This document shows, one piece after another, positions 9,046 to 17,614 of a DNA stretch of 64,000 bases (position 1 is the stretch's first letter; the number at the start of each line of letters is the position of its first letter). Position numbers and translations under genes: made by a program. The stretch comes from Blastococcus sp. LR1. GTDB lineage: Bacteria > Actinomycetota > Actinomycetes > Mycobacteriales > Geodermatophilaceae. The notes below the pieces were generated by a model. It was not told the DNA's origin. It saw only the letters and a program-made list of their open reading frames with translations, and ran no database searches. The stretch spans positions 248,001 to 312,000 of the forward strand of contig NZ_JAIUJY010000006.1 of the NCBI RefSeq assembly GCF_020166105.1, written 5' to 3'.

Positions 9046-9261
9046 TCACGCGGTCACGTGCTGCTCGCCATCCGTGTCGATGATGTCGACAGCGATGTCA
9101 CGAAGCTTGCTCTCGTACTCACGGGCGTGGTGCCCGCAGAACACGAGGTCGCTACCGCTGGCGAGCACGACACGGACCTTGGCCAGGGCGCCACAACGGT
9201 CGCAGTGGAAGGGCACGACCAGGTCGTCGGCGGCGGGGGTCGTCGTCAGCGTCTGGGTCAT
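9046..9261 (-). CDS. DUF7455 family small zinc-ribbon-like protein
   Basis: 71-residue actinobacterial protein. Motif CDRCGALAKVRVVLASGSDL is followed by FCGHHAREYE: a CxxC plus CxHH arrangement that probably binds one zinc. The role is unknown. Homologues commonly lie near sigA/sigB, and here it sits between VanW and sigA on the same strand. ATG at 9261 follows a GAGCGAG stretch. Confidence 0.8.
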   Translation of the reverse strand: MTQTLTTTPAADDLVVPFHCDRCGALAKVRVVLASGSDLVFCGHHAREYESKLRDIAVDIIDTDGEQHVTA

Positions 9262-9758
9262 CTGGTCATCACTCGCTCTCTAACCGCACGGACCCGCGGC
9301 TGCGGATCGGCCTCCTGCACAGCGCCAGGATGGCCCCTCGTGTTCCCGATCCGGAGGTGTTGGTCGCGGACTCGCCGAAAGAGATGAGTCCGTGACCGGT
9401 GGTGCGCCGGTCGGGTCCAGCAGGGGACGTCCTGGTGTCTTACGGGTGGTGCACGTACTGGTCGTCATCGGAGCCCCGGGTGGGAGACCGGAACGACCGT
9501 CGGTCCTCTGCTGTCCTTGCCTCTCCCACGCTACGCCGTCTACCCGACAGGTGTCGGAGTACACCGCTCGTCACCCAACCGACACCATGTGCTGCCCCGT
9601 AAGGGGGATGTCCGGAGAAGCACCACGGCCAGGCGCGTCCCCCGGACGTGAGCGCCGCGTTCGTCCCGAGTGGGCCCCGGAGGGGTCCGCGCAGGGGCGA
9701 AGCAGCGGCTCAGCGCATGTGGGGGACGGCACCTGGCCGCGGTGACGTCCGGAGGACG
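9262..9758. other. 497-bp intergenic region between sigA and the DUF7455 gene
   Basis: No supported gene. It contains a hairpin at 9362-9397 (12-bp arms GGTCGCGGACTC / GAGTCCGTGACC with one G-T pair, 12-base loop), which could be in the leader of the DUF7455 gene. At the right end is the sigA terminator region with a 37-bp sequence shared with the treY 3' flank. Confidence 0.5.
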
Positions 9759-9761
9759 TCA
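9722..9761 (-). terminator. sigA 3' hairpin within a 37-bp sequence shared with the treY flank
   Basis: An 8-bp perfect stem TGACGTCC / GGACGTCA (9743-9750, 9754-9761) overlaps the sigA stop codon. It is part of a 37-bp block (9722-9758) that recurs with two mismatches at 57143-57179, also just downstream of a minus-strand gene. The function as terminator is inferred from position. Confidence 0.5.
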
Positions 9762-11108
9762 GTCGAGGTAGTCCCGGAGGACCTGGGAACGGCTGGGGTG
9801 CCGCAGCTTGGACATCGTCTTCGACTCGATCTGGCGGATCCGCTCACGGGTGACCCCGTAGACCTGCCCGATCTCGTCGAGCGTGCGGGGCTGACCGTCG
9901 GTGAGGCCGAACCGCAGCCGGACGACGCCGGCCTCCCGCTCCGACAGCGTCTGCAGGACGCTGGTCAGCTGGTCCTGCATGAGCGTGAAGCTCACCGCGT
10001 CGACGGCCACGACGGCCTCGGAGTCCTCGATGAAGTCACCGAGCTGGCTGTCGCCCTCGTCACCGATGGTCTGGTCGAGGCTGATGGGCTCCCGGGCGTA
10101 CTGCTGGATCTCCAGCACCTTGTCCGGGGTGATGTCCATCTCCTTGGCGAGCTCCTCGGGCGTGGGCTCGCGGCCCAGGTCCTGGAGCAGCTCACGCTGT
10201 ATGCGGCCGAGCTTGTTGATGACCTCGACCATGTGCACCGGGATGCGGATGGTGCGCGCCTGGTCGGCCATCGCGCGGGTGATGGCCTGGCGGATCCACC
10301 ACGTCGCGTAGGTCGAGAACTTGTAGCCCTTGGTGTAGTCGAACTTCTCGACCGCGCGGATCAGACCGAGGTTGCCCTCCTGGATGAGGTCCAGGAAGGC
10401 CATGCCGCGGCCGGTGTAGCGCTTGGCGAGGGAGACGACGAGACGCAGGTTGGCCTCGAGCAGGTGGTTCTTGGCGCGCTCGCCGTCGCGGACGATCCAG
10501 TTGAGGTCACGCCGCATCTGCGGGGACAGCTTCTGGTTCTCCTCCTCGACTTGGCGGAGGCGCTCGGAGCCGTAGAGACCGGCCTCGATCCGCTTGGCGA
10601 GGTCGACCTCCTCCTCGGCGTTGAGGAGCGCGACCTTGCCGATCTGCTTGAGGTAGGCGCGGACGGAGTCGGCGGAGGCGGTGAGCTCGGCGTCCTTGCG
10701 GGCCTGCCGGAGCGCCTCGGACTCCTCCTCCTCGTCCCACTCGAAGTCGCCGGAGGCGGCCTCCTCGGCCGCGGGGGCCTCGGCCTCGGGGCCGTCGGTG
10801 CCCGAGACGACCGTCTCGTCCAGCTTCAGGCCCTCCTTGCCGGCGGTGACGACGGCGACGGCAGAACCGTCGGTCGCGACGGCGGTGAGGACGGTGCCCT
10901 CGCCGGCGCCCGGGGAGGGAGCGATGGCCGGCTTGGTGCGGCTCTTGGCCGGCGCCTTGGCGGCGGCGGCGGTGGTGGCCGGGGCCTTCTTCCGGGCGGA
11001 AGTCGGCTCAGCGGCCGTCTTCTTGGCACGGGTACCGGTCGCGGCCGTCCTGGCGCGCGGGCTGGTGCTCGCGGCGGCTGCTTCCGGTGCTGGCTGGTCG
11101 GCGGGCAC
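9759..11108 (-). CDS. sigA: Principal RNA polymerase sigma factor (RpoD/HrdB/SigA)
   Basis: Housekeeping sigma-70 factor, 449 residues. An Ala/Lys/Pro-rich N-terminus of about 110 residues and an acidic patch ([10 protein letters not shown]) precede region 1.2 ([16 protein letters not shown]). Region 2 follows with [20 protein letters not shown] and [20 protein letters not shown] (-10 recognition), then region 3. Region 4.2 has [20 protein letters not shown] and ends [17 protein letters not shown]. The GTG at 11108 is preceded by GGAAGGAACCTGA. A TACAAT -10 box about 170 bp upstream suggests a long leader. Divergent order with ppgK/suhB matches mycobacteria. Confidence 0.97.
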   Translation of the reverse strand: MPADQPAPEAAAASTSPRARTAATGTRAKKTAAEPTSARKKAPATTAAAAKAPAKSRTKPAIAPSPGAGEGTVLTAVATDGSAVAVVTAGKEGLKLDETVVSGTDGPEAEAPAAEEAASGDFEWDEEEESEALRQARKDAELTASADSVRAYLKQIGKVALLNAEEEVDLAKRIEAGLYGSERLRQVEEENQKLSPQMRRDLNWIVRDGERAKNHLLEANLRLVVSLAKRYTGRGMAFLDLIQEGNLGLIRAVEKFDYTKGYKFSTYATWWIRQAITRAMADQARTIRIPVHMVEVINKLGRIQRELLQDLGREPTPEELAKEMDITPDKVLEIQQYAREPISLDQTIGDEGDSQLGDFIEDSEAVVAVDAVSFTLMQDQLTSVLQTLSEREAGVVRLRFGLTDGQPRTLDEIGQVYGVTRERIRQIESKTMSKLRHPSRSQVLRDYLD

Positions 11109-11280
11109 TCAGGTTCCTTCCCGTACTGGGTTCGTTCCCCGGGGGACCGTGTGGTCCGCGGGCAGCGGCTCCGGCCAGTGCCCCGGGCGGGGGAGGACCC
11201 GGCGGACCGACACGGCGTTTGGCCGCGATCGGGGCAGGGGATCCCTCCCGGCTGGAAGGGCGGCGGGCTGGGGCTTCACC

Positions 11281-11286
11281 ATTGTA
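11281..11286 (-). promoter_or_regulatory. Likely sigA -10 box (TACAAT)
   Basis: TACAAT on the minus strand, the best -10 match in the 271-bp gap between sigA and ppgK. The predicted start near 11275 would give a leader of about 165 nt. No canonical -35 hexamer was found. Confidence 0.45.
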
Positions 11287-11379
11287 ACGGCGTTTCCTGG
11301 CGAAACCATCGCCCCGGATACGAGACCCTCGCTCCGACGGGGCGGTCGGGTCTGACCCGGGCGGGTGAGGAGGGCTTGT

Positions 11380-12123
11380 TCAGGGGGCCAGTCGTTCCAC
11401 GGCAGCCAGGGCCGCGCCGACGATCCCGGCGTCGTTCTGCAGCTCGGCCGGGACGACGGGGGTCCGCGTACTGAGCAGCGGCACCCACTTGTGGGCCTTC
11501 TTGCTCACCCCGCCACCCACGATGATGAGGTCGCACCACAGGCCGGCCTCGAGCACGTCGAGGTAGCGGTCCACCCGTCCGGCCCACTCGGGGTAGCTGA
11601 GCTCCTCGCGCTCGCGGGCGGCCGCCGACGCGCGTCGTTCGCCGTCCTCGCCGTCGACCTGGATGTGACCGAACTCGGTGTTCGGCACCAGGCGTCCGTC
11701 CACGAAGAGGGCGCTGCCGATGCCGGTGCCGAAGGTGAGCATGAGCACGACGCCGTCGCGGCCCCGGCCGGCGCCGTAGCGCATCTCGGCCAGACCGGCG
11801 GCGTCGGCGTCGTTCAGCGTCTGCACGGACCCGGGGATGCGCTGCTCCAGGCCGGCGTCGACGTCGGTGCCGATCCAGCTCTTGTCCACGTTGGCGGCGG
11901 TGTGCGCCACCCCGGCCTTCATCACGCCGGGGAAGGTGACGCCGACCTGTCCGTTCCAGCCGAAGGACTCGACGATCGTGGCGACCACGCCGTACACGGA
12001 GTCGGGAGTGGACGGCTGCGGCGTCTCGATCCGCATCCGCTCGCCGACGAGCCGTCCCTCGTCCAGGTCGACCAGGCACCCCTTGATGCCGCTGCCGCCG
12101 ATGTCCACTCCGAAGCCCTGCAC
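11380..12123 (-). CDS. ppgK: Polyphosphate glucokinase
   Basis: ROK-family kinase that phosphorylates glucose using polyphosphate or ATP; typical of actinobacteria. The 247-residue product starts at GTG 12123 (VQGFGVDIGGSGIKG), placing the phosphate-binding DIGGSGIKG at residues 9-17. LTFGTGIGSALF and the metal/sugar-binding loop NTEFGHIQVDG follow. The frame remains open upstream to 12252, but this would run through a dispersed repeat. A TACGCT -10-like box (12135-12130) lies 6 bases before the GTG, consistent with a leaderless mRNA. It is divergent from suhB and downstream of sigA in map order, as in M. tuberculosis. Confidence 0.93.
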   Translation of the reverse strand: MQGFGVDIGGSGIKGCLVDLDEGRLVGERMRIETPQPSTPDSVYGVVATIVESFGWNGQVGVTFPGVMKAGVAHTAANVDKSWIGTDVDAGLEQRIPGSVQTLNDADAAGLAEMRYGAGRGRDGVVLMLTFGTGIGSALFVDGRLVPNTEFGHIQVDGEDGERRASAAAREREELSYPEWAGRVDRYLDVLEAGLWCDLIIVGGGVSKKAHKWVPLLSTRTPVVPAELQNDAGIVGAALAAVERLAP

Positions 12124-12134
12124 GCCGACAGCGT

Positions 12135-12192
12135 AAGGACCCCGTCGCCCCCCACCCCTCGCAGGCTCGTGGCGGGTCCCTGCGACGGGGCC
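12135..12192 (+). repeat. Dispersed two-stem hairpin repeat, copy 2
   Basis: Fills nearly all the space between the divergent ppgK and suhB promoters. Outer stem CCCCGTCGC / GCGACGGGG, loop CTCGCAGGCTCG. Its AAGG end overlaps the ppgK -10-like box and its other end lies 5 bp before the suhB CAGGAT box, so it would occupy both -35 regions. Confidence 0.85.
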
Positions 12193-12209
12193 TGAGGCAG
12201 GATCGGGTC

Positions 12210-13025
12210 GTGACCACCCCCGTCGAGCCGGATCCGGCTGCGCTGCTCGCACTGGCGGTCGCGGCCGCGCGGGAGGCTGCCGACCTGGTGTCCCGCGGCC
12301 GGGAGGGCGCCGGTGAGCACGTGGCGACCAAGTCCAGTCCGGTCGACGTCGTCACCGCCGTCGACGCCGCCAGCGAGGAGCTGCTCGTCCGCCGGCTGCT
12401 CGACGCCCGTCCGGACGACGGCGTGCTCGGGGAGGAAGGCGCTGCCCGGGCCGGCACCAGCGGCGTGCGCTGGATCATCGACCCGATCGACGGCACCACG
12501 AACTTCCTCTACGACATCCCTTCCTACGGGGTCTCGATCGCGGCCGAGGTGCACGGCTCGGTGCGCGCGGGCGTGGTCCTCAACCCGGCGACCGGTGAGC
12601 TCTTCACGGCGACGACCGGCGGCGGCGCGTGGTTGTCCGCCCCCGGTCGCCCCGAGCGCCGGCTCCGGGTCGGGACACCGCCGTCGCTGGACCGGACGCT
12701 CGTGGCGACCGGTTTCGGCTACCGGTCGGAGGAGCGGAGGGCACAGGGGCGGGTCGTCGCCGAGCTGCTGCCGCAGGTGCGCGACATCCGGCGGTTCGGC
12801 AGCGCGGCGCTCGACCTCTGCGCGCTCGCTGCGGGACGGGTCGACGCCTACTACGAGCTGGGGCTCAACGCCTGGGACCTCGCGGCGGGAGCGCTGATCG
12901 CCGCGGAGGCAGGTGCCGTGGTGAGCGGTCTGCGCGGAGCTCCGGTGGGGGAGCCGATGACGATGGCCGTCGCGCCGTCGGTGGCCGAGCCGTTCCTCGC
13001 GCTGGTGACCGACCTGCACCCGTGA
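12210..13025 (+). CDS. suhB: Inositol monophosphatase family protein (SuhB-like)
   Basis: Mg-dependent sugar-phosphate phosphatase that hydrolyses myo-inositol-1-phosphate or related substrates. The 271-residue protein has all three metal-site motifs: GEEG at 74-77, DPIDGTTNF at 91-99 and WDLAAG at 222-227. Length and motifs are complete. GTG at 12210 is 6 bases after a CAGGAT hexamer (12198-12203), so it is a candidate leaderless gene. It is divergent from ppgK, mirroring Rv2701c/Rv2702. The exact physiological substrate is not shown by the sequence. Confidence 0.92.
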   Translation: MTTPVEPDPAALLALAVAAAREAADLVSRGREGAGEHVATKSSPVDVVTAVDAASEELLVRRLLDARPDDGVLGEEGAARAGTSGVRWIIDPIDGTTNFLYDIPSYGVSIAAEVHGSVRAGVVLNPATGELFTATTGGGAWLSAPGRPERRLRVGTPPSLDRTLVATGFGYRSEERRAQGRVVAELLPQVRDIRRFGSAALDLCALAAGRVDAYYELGLNAWDLAAGALIAAEAGAVVSGLRGAPVGEPMTMAVAPSVAEPFLALVTDLHP

Positions 13026-13032
13026 ACCGGGC

Positions 13033-13572
13033 TCAGCAGCCGAGCGGGGCGTCGGCTCCTTCGGCGACCGCGGCGGCGACCTCGTCGTTGGAGGCGAGGG
13101 CGGTGAACTCCGGCCCCAGCACCAGGTCGACCTCGGCGGTGGCGCGGGTGTCCTGGTGGTCGCCGGCACCGGGCAGGTGGGCGGCCACGAACCGGGCCTG
13201 GTCCCGGCCGCGCGAGCCGAACCGCACCTCGCCGACACCCTCGACCTCGCGCTCGCTGCGGTCGTTGGCCACCTCGCCGACGGTGAAGCCGCGACCCCGC
13301 AGGTCATCGGCCACCCGCTGGGCCAGGCCGCCCTCGTCGGTGGCGTTGTAGATCCGGATGGAGACGGTGCCCGGATCGAGCGCCGGCGGCGCCTTCTCGG
13401 CGTCCGCGCAGGCTGCGGCCTCCTCGGCGTTCCGGGCGTTGTCCTGGCGGACGACGGTCCACCAGACGGCCCCCGCGGCGAGGGCCAGCACCAGCAGGAA
13501 GATCAGCGGTGGCAGCGGACGGCGACCGCTCCTCGGGCGCACCGAGGGGCGGGCGGCGATGCGCTCGGTCAC
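13033..13572 (-). CDS. LytR C-terminal domain protein (Cei-like)
   Basis: 179-residue single-pass membrane protein. A short basic N-terminus is followed by a membrane anchor at 20-41 (LPPLIFLLVLALAAGAVWW). The exported LytR_C domain spans about 70-160, beginning VSIRIYNATDEGGLAQRVAD. M. tuberculosis Rv2700 (Cei, cell envelope integrity) has this domain and the same place next to suhB, so an envelope role is inferred. GTG at 13572 has a GAGGAG site 6 bases upstream. It converges on suhB with 7 bp between stops. Confidence 0.88.
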   Translation of the reverse strand: MTERIAARPSVRPRSGRRPLPPLIFLLVLALAAGAVWWTVVRQDNARNAEEAAACADAEKAPPALDPGTVSIRIYNATDEGGLAQRVADDLRGRGFTVGEVANDRSEREVEGVGEVRFGSRGRDQARFVAAHLPGAGDHQDTRATAEVDLVLGPEFTALASNDEVAAAVAEGADAPLGC

Positions 13573-13637
13573 TGCGATCTCCTCGACGAGGTGCCGGTGG
13601 GCGGCTGTTGCCCGGAGCTTAGGGGCGCGGCCCGCTC

Positions 13638-14684
13638 CTAGATCGCACCGTCCTCCAGTGCGGCGCGTCCCAGCTCGACGCACGGACCGATCCGCTCTGC
13701 GTAGCCGGCCGTGTCCTTGCCGGCCATGGCGCCCGCGGCCGAGCGGGCGAGGATCCCGGCAATGATCGCGGCGAACTTGAAGAAGGCGAACCCGACGTAC
13801 CAGTTGAGGTCGGACAGGTCGGTCCCGGTGCGGGCGGCGTACCGCTCGGCCACCTCGACCCGGGTGGGGAAGCCGGGAAGCGTCGTCACCGGGCTGAGCG
13901 TCGAGGGGCGCTGCTCCCCGGCCTCGGGCCAGTAGACGAACATCATCCCGATGTCGGTGAGCGGGTCGCCCAACGTCGACATCTCCCAGTCCAGGACCGC
14001 CTTGATGCGGCCGGGCTCGGACGGGTCGAGCAGGCAGTTGTCCAGGCGGTAGTCGCCGTGCGTGATCCCCGCGCGCCGGGTCTCGGGGACCGTGGCGGCC
14101 AGGCGGGCGGCGAGCGCATCCAGGTCCGGCCGGTCGCGGTCCCGGGTCGCCTCCCACTGGGTGGTCCAGCGGCGCACCTGGCGGGCCAGGAAGCCCTCGG
14201 GGCGGCCGAAGTCGGCCAGGCCGACCGCGGCGGGATCGACGGAGTGCAGATCGGCCAGGGTGTCGACCAGCACCTCGCCGATCGCGCGGCGCTGCTCGGG
14301 GGCGTCGGCGTGCCCGGCAGGCAACTCGCTGACGACGTGGATGCCGACGACGCGCTCCATGACGTAGAACGGCGCTCCGAGCACCGCGGTGTCGGTGCAG
14401 AGGTGCAGCGTGTGCGGCACCGGCACGGGCGTCGGACCCAGCGCGGAGATGACCCGGTGCTCGCGGGCCATGTCGTGCGCAGTCGCCAGCACCGCGCCGG
14501 TCGGCGGGCGCCGCAGGATCACGGCGTCGTCCGCCGACCCGCCCGCGGGCGTGACCACGTAGGTGAGGTTCGACATACCCGCGGCGATGAGGTCGACGGT
14601 GACGGAGCGCCATTTCTCGTCTCCCAGCACGGAGGCCAGGTACGGGCCGACGACGGCTGGATCGGCACCCGGGGAAGTCACCAC
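13638..14684 (-). CDS. APH-family phosphotransferase (ACAD10-like)
   Basis: Kinase-fold protein of the aminoglycoside phosphotransferase/ACAD10 N-terminal family (348 residues); the natural substrate is unknown. The Brenner-type catalytic motif is HGDYRLDNCLLD, followed by the metal-binding LDWEMSTLGDPLTDIG. The N-lobe has AGMSNLTYVV. GTG GTG at 14684/14681 begins the conserved part. The first GTG is 6 bases after a TACCCT hexamer (14696-14691), which favours a leaderless start there. The open frame extends further upstream but with no family similarity. The adjacent upstream gene (DUF4193) is divergent. An antibiotic-resistance role is not indicated. Confidence 0.85.
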   Translation of the reverse strand: MVTSPGADPAVVGPYLASVLGDEKWRSVTVDLIAAGMSNLTYVVTPAGGSADDAVILRRPPTGAVLATAHDMAREHRVISALGPTPVPVPHTLHLCTDTAVLGAPFYVMERVVGIHVVSELPAGHADAPEQRRAIGEVLVDTLADLHSVDPAAVGLADFGRPEGFLARQVRRWTTQWEATRDRDRPDLDALAARLAATVPETRRAGITHGDYRLDNCLLDPSEPGRIKAVLDWEMSTLGDPLTDIGMMFVYWPEAGEQRPSTLSPVTTLPGFPTRVEVAERYAARTGTDLSDLNWYVGFAFFKFAAIIAGILARSAAGAMAGKDTAGYAERIGPCVELGRAALEDGAI

Positions 14685-14961
14685 GGCGGCAGGGTAACCT
14701 CTGCGGCTCCGCCGCCTGCCCGACCGTCCGCGGGCCCGATGTGTCGCCTCTCCGGAAGCGGGCACAAACCGGGCCCCGTCGGCGTTGGGGGGCTGCCGGG
14801 TCTCCGCGAGGAGGACCGGGTGGAGGGGGCCCCGAGAGCGGGCTCCGCTCACAGACCCACCGGCCGCCTACCGGCGACCGGAAGGACGACGACGCCGCAC
14901 CCGGCGCCGCGTCAGACGAACGGGCGCGACGCCCGAGAAACCCGGAGGAGGGGCACCCCCC

Positions 14962-15261
14962 ATGGCCACCGACTACGACGCCCCACGCCGCAACGAGACC
15001 GACGAGCTCGGCGAGGACTCGCTGGAGGAGCTCAAGGCTCGGCGAGCTGAGGCGCAGTCCTCCTCGGTCGACGTCGACGAGACGGACTTCAACGAGAACC
15101 TCGAGCTCCCCGGCGCCGACCTGTCCGGCGAGGAGCTCACCGTCCGCGTCCTGCCCAAGCAGGAAGACGAGTTCACCTGCTCGCGCTGCTTCCTCGTGCA
15201 GCACCGCAGCCGGCTGACCTCCACCAAGGGCAACCAGAACTTCTGCCGCGACTGCGCCTGA
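14962..15261 (+). CDS. DUF4193 family zinc-ribbon protein
   Basis: 99-residue actinobacterial protein of unknown function. The first 65 residues are highly acidic (DELGEDSLEELKARR). The C-terminus holds two CxxC knuckles (FTCSRCFLV and FCRDCA) that should bind zinc. Length and layout match the family (Rv2699c in M. tuberculosis, same neighbourhood). ATG at 14962 follows a GGAGGAGGGG site. A copy of the dispersed repeat starts immediately after the TGA stop. Confidence 0.92.
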   Translation: MATDYDAPRRNETDELGEDSLEELKARRAEAQSSSVDVDETDFNENLELPGADLSGEELTVRVLPKQEDEFTCSRCFLVQHRSRLTSTKGNQNFCRDCA

Positions 15262-15319
15262 AAGGACCCCGGTGCCCCCCACCACTCGCAGGCTCGTGGT
15301 GGGGCCCTGCACCGGGGCC
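15262..15319 (+). repeat. Dispersed two-stem hairpin repeat, copy 3
   Basis: Starts on the base after the DUF4193 stop. Outer stem CCCCGGTGC / GCACCGGGG; perfect inner stem CCACCAC / GTGGTGG around CTCGCAGGCTC-type loop. The next gene on the same strand starts 26 bp later. Confidence 0.88.
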
Positions 15320-15345
15320 GTTCCATCCGTTTCTGAGGGGGCCCG

Positions 15346-16224
15346 ATGAGCGAGGGAACGCGGCGCACCGGCGCGCCTCGTGACGTGCCGCCGCCTCGGC
15401 CGGTCTCCCCGCCTCCGCCGGAGCCGGCCGAGGAGAGCCCCCTCGCCCGGGCCGGGCGCGCGGTCGCGGAGGCCGTCGCCGGCCTGGCCGGCTCCACCTC
15501 CGCGCGCTCGACCGCCGGTGGGCTGCGCGACGTCGTCGGCGCGGTGGCCGGAGCTGTTGCCGGCGCCTTCGGGAACGCCGGTCCCGCGGGCGACACCGCG
15601 GCCGACCCTGCCGACGGCCCCGGGAAGACGCAGCCTTCCCCGGGTCGCAGCCCGGGCGCCCTCCTCGGCGAGCTGCTCGCCGTCACCGCGCCCCGGCTCC
15701 CGGTGCGCGACCGCGAGCGCCTGCAGGCCGCCCATCCCGGCGCCTCCGATGCGGAGATCGCCGACGCGCTGGTGCAGCGCGCCGCCCGGCTCACCTCCGG
15801 GGTCGGTGCAGCGGTCGGCGGGTTGTCGGCCGCGCACTGGTTCGCCCCGCCGTCCCTGGTCGCCGTGCCGCTGGAGCTCGGTGCCGAGACCGTGCTGGTC
15901 GCGGCCGTGGAGATCTCGCTGATCGCCGAACTCCACGAACTGCACGGCCACCGGCCACCCGGCGACGCCGCGGCGCGGGGCGAGGCCTACCTCGCCGCGT
16001 GGTCGGAGCAGCGGGCCGTCGGAACGCAGGGCACGGACCTGGGCTCGATCCTCGGCGCCGCGGGCATGCGTGCCCTGCGGCGCCGGCTGACCCGGCGGCT
16101 CGCCGGCGCCGTCCCGTCGGCCGCGCCCTTCCTGATCGGCGCCGCGCTCGCAGGGCGGGGCAACCGGCGGGCCACCGAGATCCTGGCCCGCCGGGTCCTG
16201 GCCGACCTCCGCCGGTACCTGTGA
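15346..16224 (+). CDS. Conserved-looking protein of unknown function
   Basis: 292-residue Ala-rich protein that I cannot assign. A Pro-rich N-terminus is followed by a Gly/Ala helix ([15 protein letters not shown]). A spacer of about 30 residues leads to a helical C-terminal two-thirds with weakly hydrophobic stretches ([50 protein letters not shown]). It is therefore probably membrane-associated. ATG at 15346 follows GAGGGGG. It sits between DUF4193 and dut, where mycobacteria have a DUF3093 membrane protein (Rv2698). It does not resemble that family by eye. Confidence 0.75.
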   Translation: MSEGTRRTGAPRDVPPPRPVSPPPPEPAEESPLARAGRAVAEAVAGLAGSTSARSTAGGLRDVVGAVAGAVAGAFGNAGPAGDTAADPADGPGKTQPSPGRSPGALLGELLAVTAPRLPVRDRERLQAAHPGASDAEIADALVQRAARLTSGVGAAVGGLSAAHWFAPPSLVAVPLELGAETVLVAAVEISLIAELHELHGHRPPGDAAARGEAYLAAWSEQRAVGTQGTDLGSILGAAGMRALRRRLTRRLAGAVPSAAPFLIGAALAGRGNRRATEILARRVLADLRRYL

Positions 16225-16254
16225 GGACCGGCGTCCCTGCGGGGCCGCGACCTC

Positions 16255-16311
16255 GGCCCCGTCCAGAGGCTCGCCCCCGAGCCTGCGAGGGGGGAGGAGG
16301 ACGGGGTCCTT
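16255..16311 (-). repeat. Dispersed two-stem hairpin repeat, copy 4 (inverted)
   Basis: Minus-strand orientation, between two plus-strand genes. Outer stem CCCCGTCC / GGACGGGG, loop CTCGCAGGCTCG. Its AAGG end lies 7 bp before the TAGGGT -10 box of dut, so it would supply the -35 region. Confidence 0.8.
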
Positions 16312-16331
16312 CTGCTTATAGGGTCGCCGAC

Positions 16332-16841
16332 GTGCCCGAGCCAGTCACCGAGCCGGACGTCCCGGTCCTGCTCACCACCCCCGACGGTGCGGTGCCGCAG
16401 TACGCGATGCCCGGTGACGCCGGTGCCGATCTGACCGCGGCGGAGGACGTCGAGCTGGCGCCGTTCGAGCGCCGCCTCGTGGGCACGGGCATCGCCGTGG
16501 CCATCCCGGACGGGTACGCCGGCTTCGTCCATCCGCGGTCGGGGCTCGCGCACCGGCTGGGGCTGAGCGTGGTGAACGCACCGGGCACCATCGATGCGGG
16601 GTACCGCGGCGAGATCAAGGTGAACCTGATCAACCTCGACCCCCGGGCGACCCTGCGACTGAGCCGGGGCGACCGCATCGCCCAGCTCGTCGTGCAGCCG
16701 GTCGCCCGCGCCCGGTTCGTGCCGGTCGCCGAGCTGCCGGTCTCCGAGCGGGGCGAGGGCGGGCACGGCTCCACCGGCGGGCACCACTCCGCCGATCCAT
16801 CAGCACGCCACGATCCATCAGCACGCGAGGGGCGGAACTGA
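16332..16841 (+). CDS. dut: dUTP diphosphatase
   Basis: Trimeric dUTPase that converts dUTP to dUMP and pyrophosphate, keeping uracil out of DNA and feeding thymidylate synthesis. The 169-residue protein shows the motifs in order: DAGADL (29-34), PRSGLA (68-73), GTIDAGYRG (85-93), RIAQLV (115-120) and the mobile C-terminal arm [10 protein letters not shown] (140-149). In the last, His replaces the usual Phe/Tyr that stacks on the base. The tail has a short repeat [14 protein letters not shown] at 16332 lies 7 bases after TAGGGT (16319-16324), suggesting a leaderless mRNA. DUF3710 follows 1 bp after its stop. Confidence 0.95.
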   Translation: MPEPVTEPDVPVLLTTPDGAVPQYAMPGDAGADLTAAEDVELAPFERRLVGTGIAVAIPDGYAGFVHPRSGLAHRLGLSVVNAPGTIDAGYRGEIKVNLINLDPRATLRLSRGDRIAQLVVQPVARARFVPVAELPVSERGEGGHGSTGGHHSADPSARHDPSAREGRN

Positions 16842-16842
16842 C

Positions 16843-17550
16843 ATGCCGTTAGGACGACGGCGCAACCGCATCGACCGCAGCCTGCGCGAGCGCGGGGTGC
16901 CCCCGGAGCCGCAGCAGCGGGTCCGCGACGTCGAGGCCACCACCGGCCCGTGGGACGAGGCGGACGCACCGGAGGACGGACTGGCGCGCATCGACCTGGG
17001 TGCGCTCCGGCTCCCCGCGCTGCCCGGGATGGATCTGCGGGTCGAGCTCAACCAGCAGCAGAAGGTGATCGCGGCGACCCTGCGCTCCGGGGAGTCGCTG
17101 CTCCAGGTCTCGGCCTTCGCCGCCCCCCGGGCCGCGGGCATCTGGGACGACGTCCGCACGGAGCTCGCGCGCAGCGCCTCCGGTCAGGGGGCGTCGCTGC
17201 GCGAGATCGAGGGCCCGTTCGGGATCGAGCTGACCGGCACGATGATGGCGGCCGCCGCCGCGCAGCCCGGTCAGCCGGCGCCACAGCCGCTGCGACGGCA
17301 CGCCCGCTTCTTCGGCGTCGACGGGCCGCGCTGGTTCCTCCGGGGCCTGCTCAGCGGACCGGTGGAGGACGAGGCGCGAGCTGCCGAGTCGCAGCTGGAG
17401 AACGCCTTCCGCGGCATCGTGGTCGTCCGCGGGACCGAGCCGATGCCGGTGCGCGAGCCGCTTTCCCTGACGCTGCCGGCCCAGGCGGCGGCGCAGCTGC
17501 AGCAACAGCAGCAGGCGGCCGGTCAGCAGCCCGGGGCCGGACCCGCCTGA
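16843..17550 (+). CDS. DUF3710 family protein
   Basis: 235-residue actinobacterial protein of unknown function. The core (about 45-210) has RIDLGALRLPALPGMDLRVE, then a mixed alpha/beta domain ending FRGIVVVRGTEPMPVREPLSL. The C-terminus is a Gln/Ala-rich tail (QLQQQQQAAGQQ). It starts 1 bp after the dut stop and is therefore almost certainly co-transcribed. dut-DUF3710-OB-fold-DUF3159 is the conserved order in mycobacteria, but no mechanism links it to nucleotide metabolism. Confidence 0.9.
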   Translation: MPLGRRRNRIDRSLRERGVPPEPQQRVRDVEATTGPWDEADAPEDGLARIDLGALRLPALPGMDLRVELNQQQKVIAATLRSGESLLQVSAFAAPRAAGIWDDVRTELARSASGQGASLREIEGPFGIELTGTMMAAAAAQPGQPAPQPLRRHARFFGVDGPRWFLRGLLSGPVEDEARAAESQLENAFRGIVVVRGTEPMPVREPLSLTLPAQAAAQLQQQQQAAGQQPGAGPA

Positions 17551-17614
17551 GCGGCGCGCGACGACGGCGCCGGGGGACGGCCGCCTCCGCGCCCGACCGC
17601 ACTACGCTGGAGCG

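Noticed and set aside
9280..9564. 94-residue minus-strand open frame in the sigA downstream gap
   Set aside because: Pro/Arg-rich low-complexity product, no start signal, and typical of chance open frames at this GC content.
13638..14684. Antibiotic-resistance aminoglycoside phosphotransferase
   Set aside because: The catalytic motif fits the broad ACAD10-like kinase family found as a chromosomal gene in many actinobacteria; nothing points to drug substrates.
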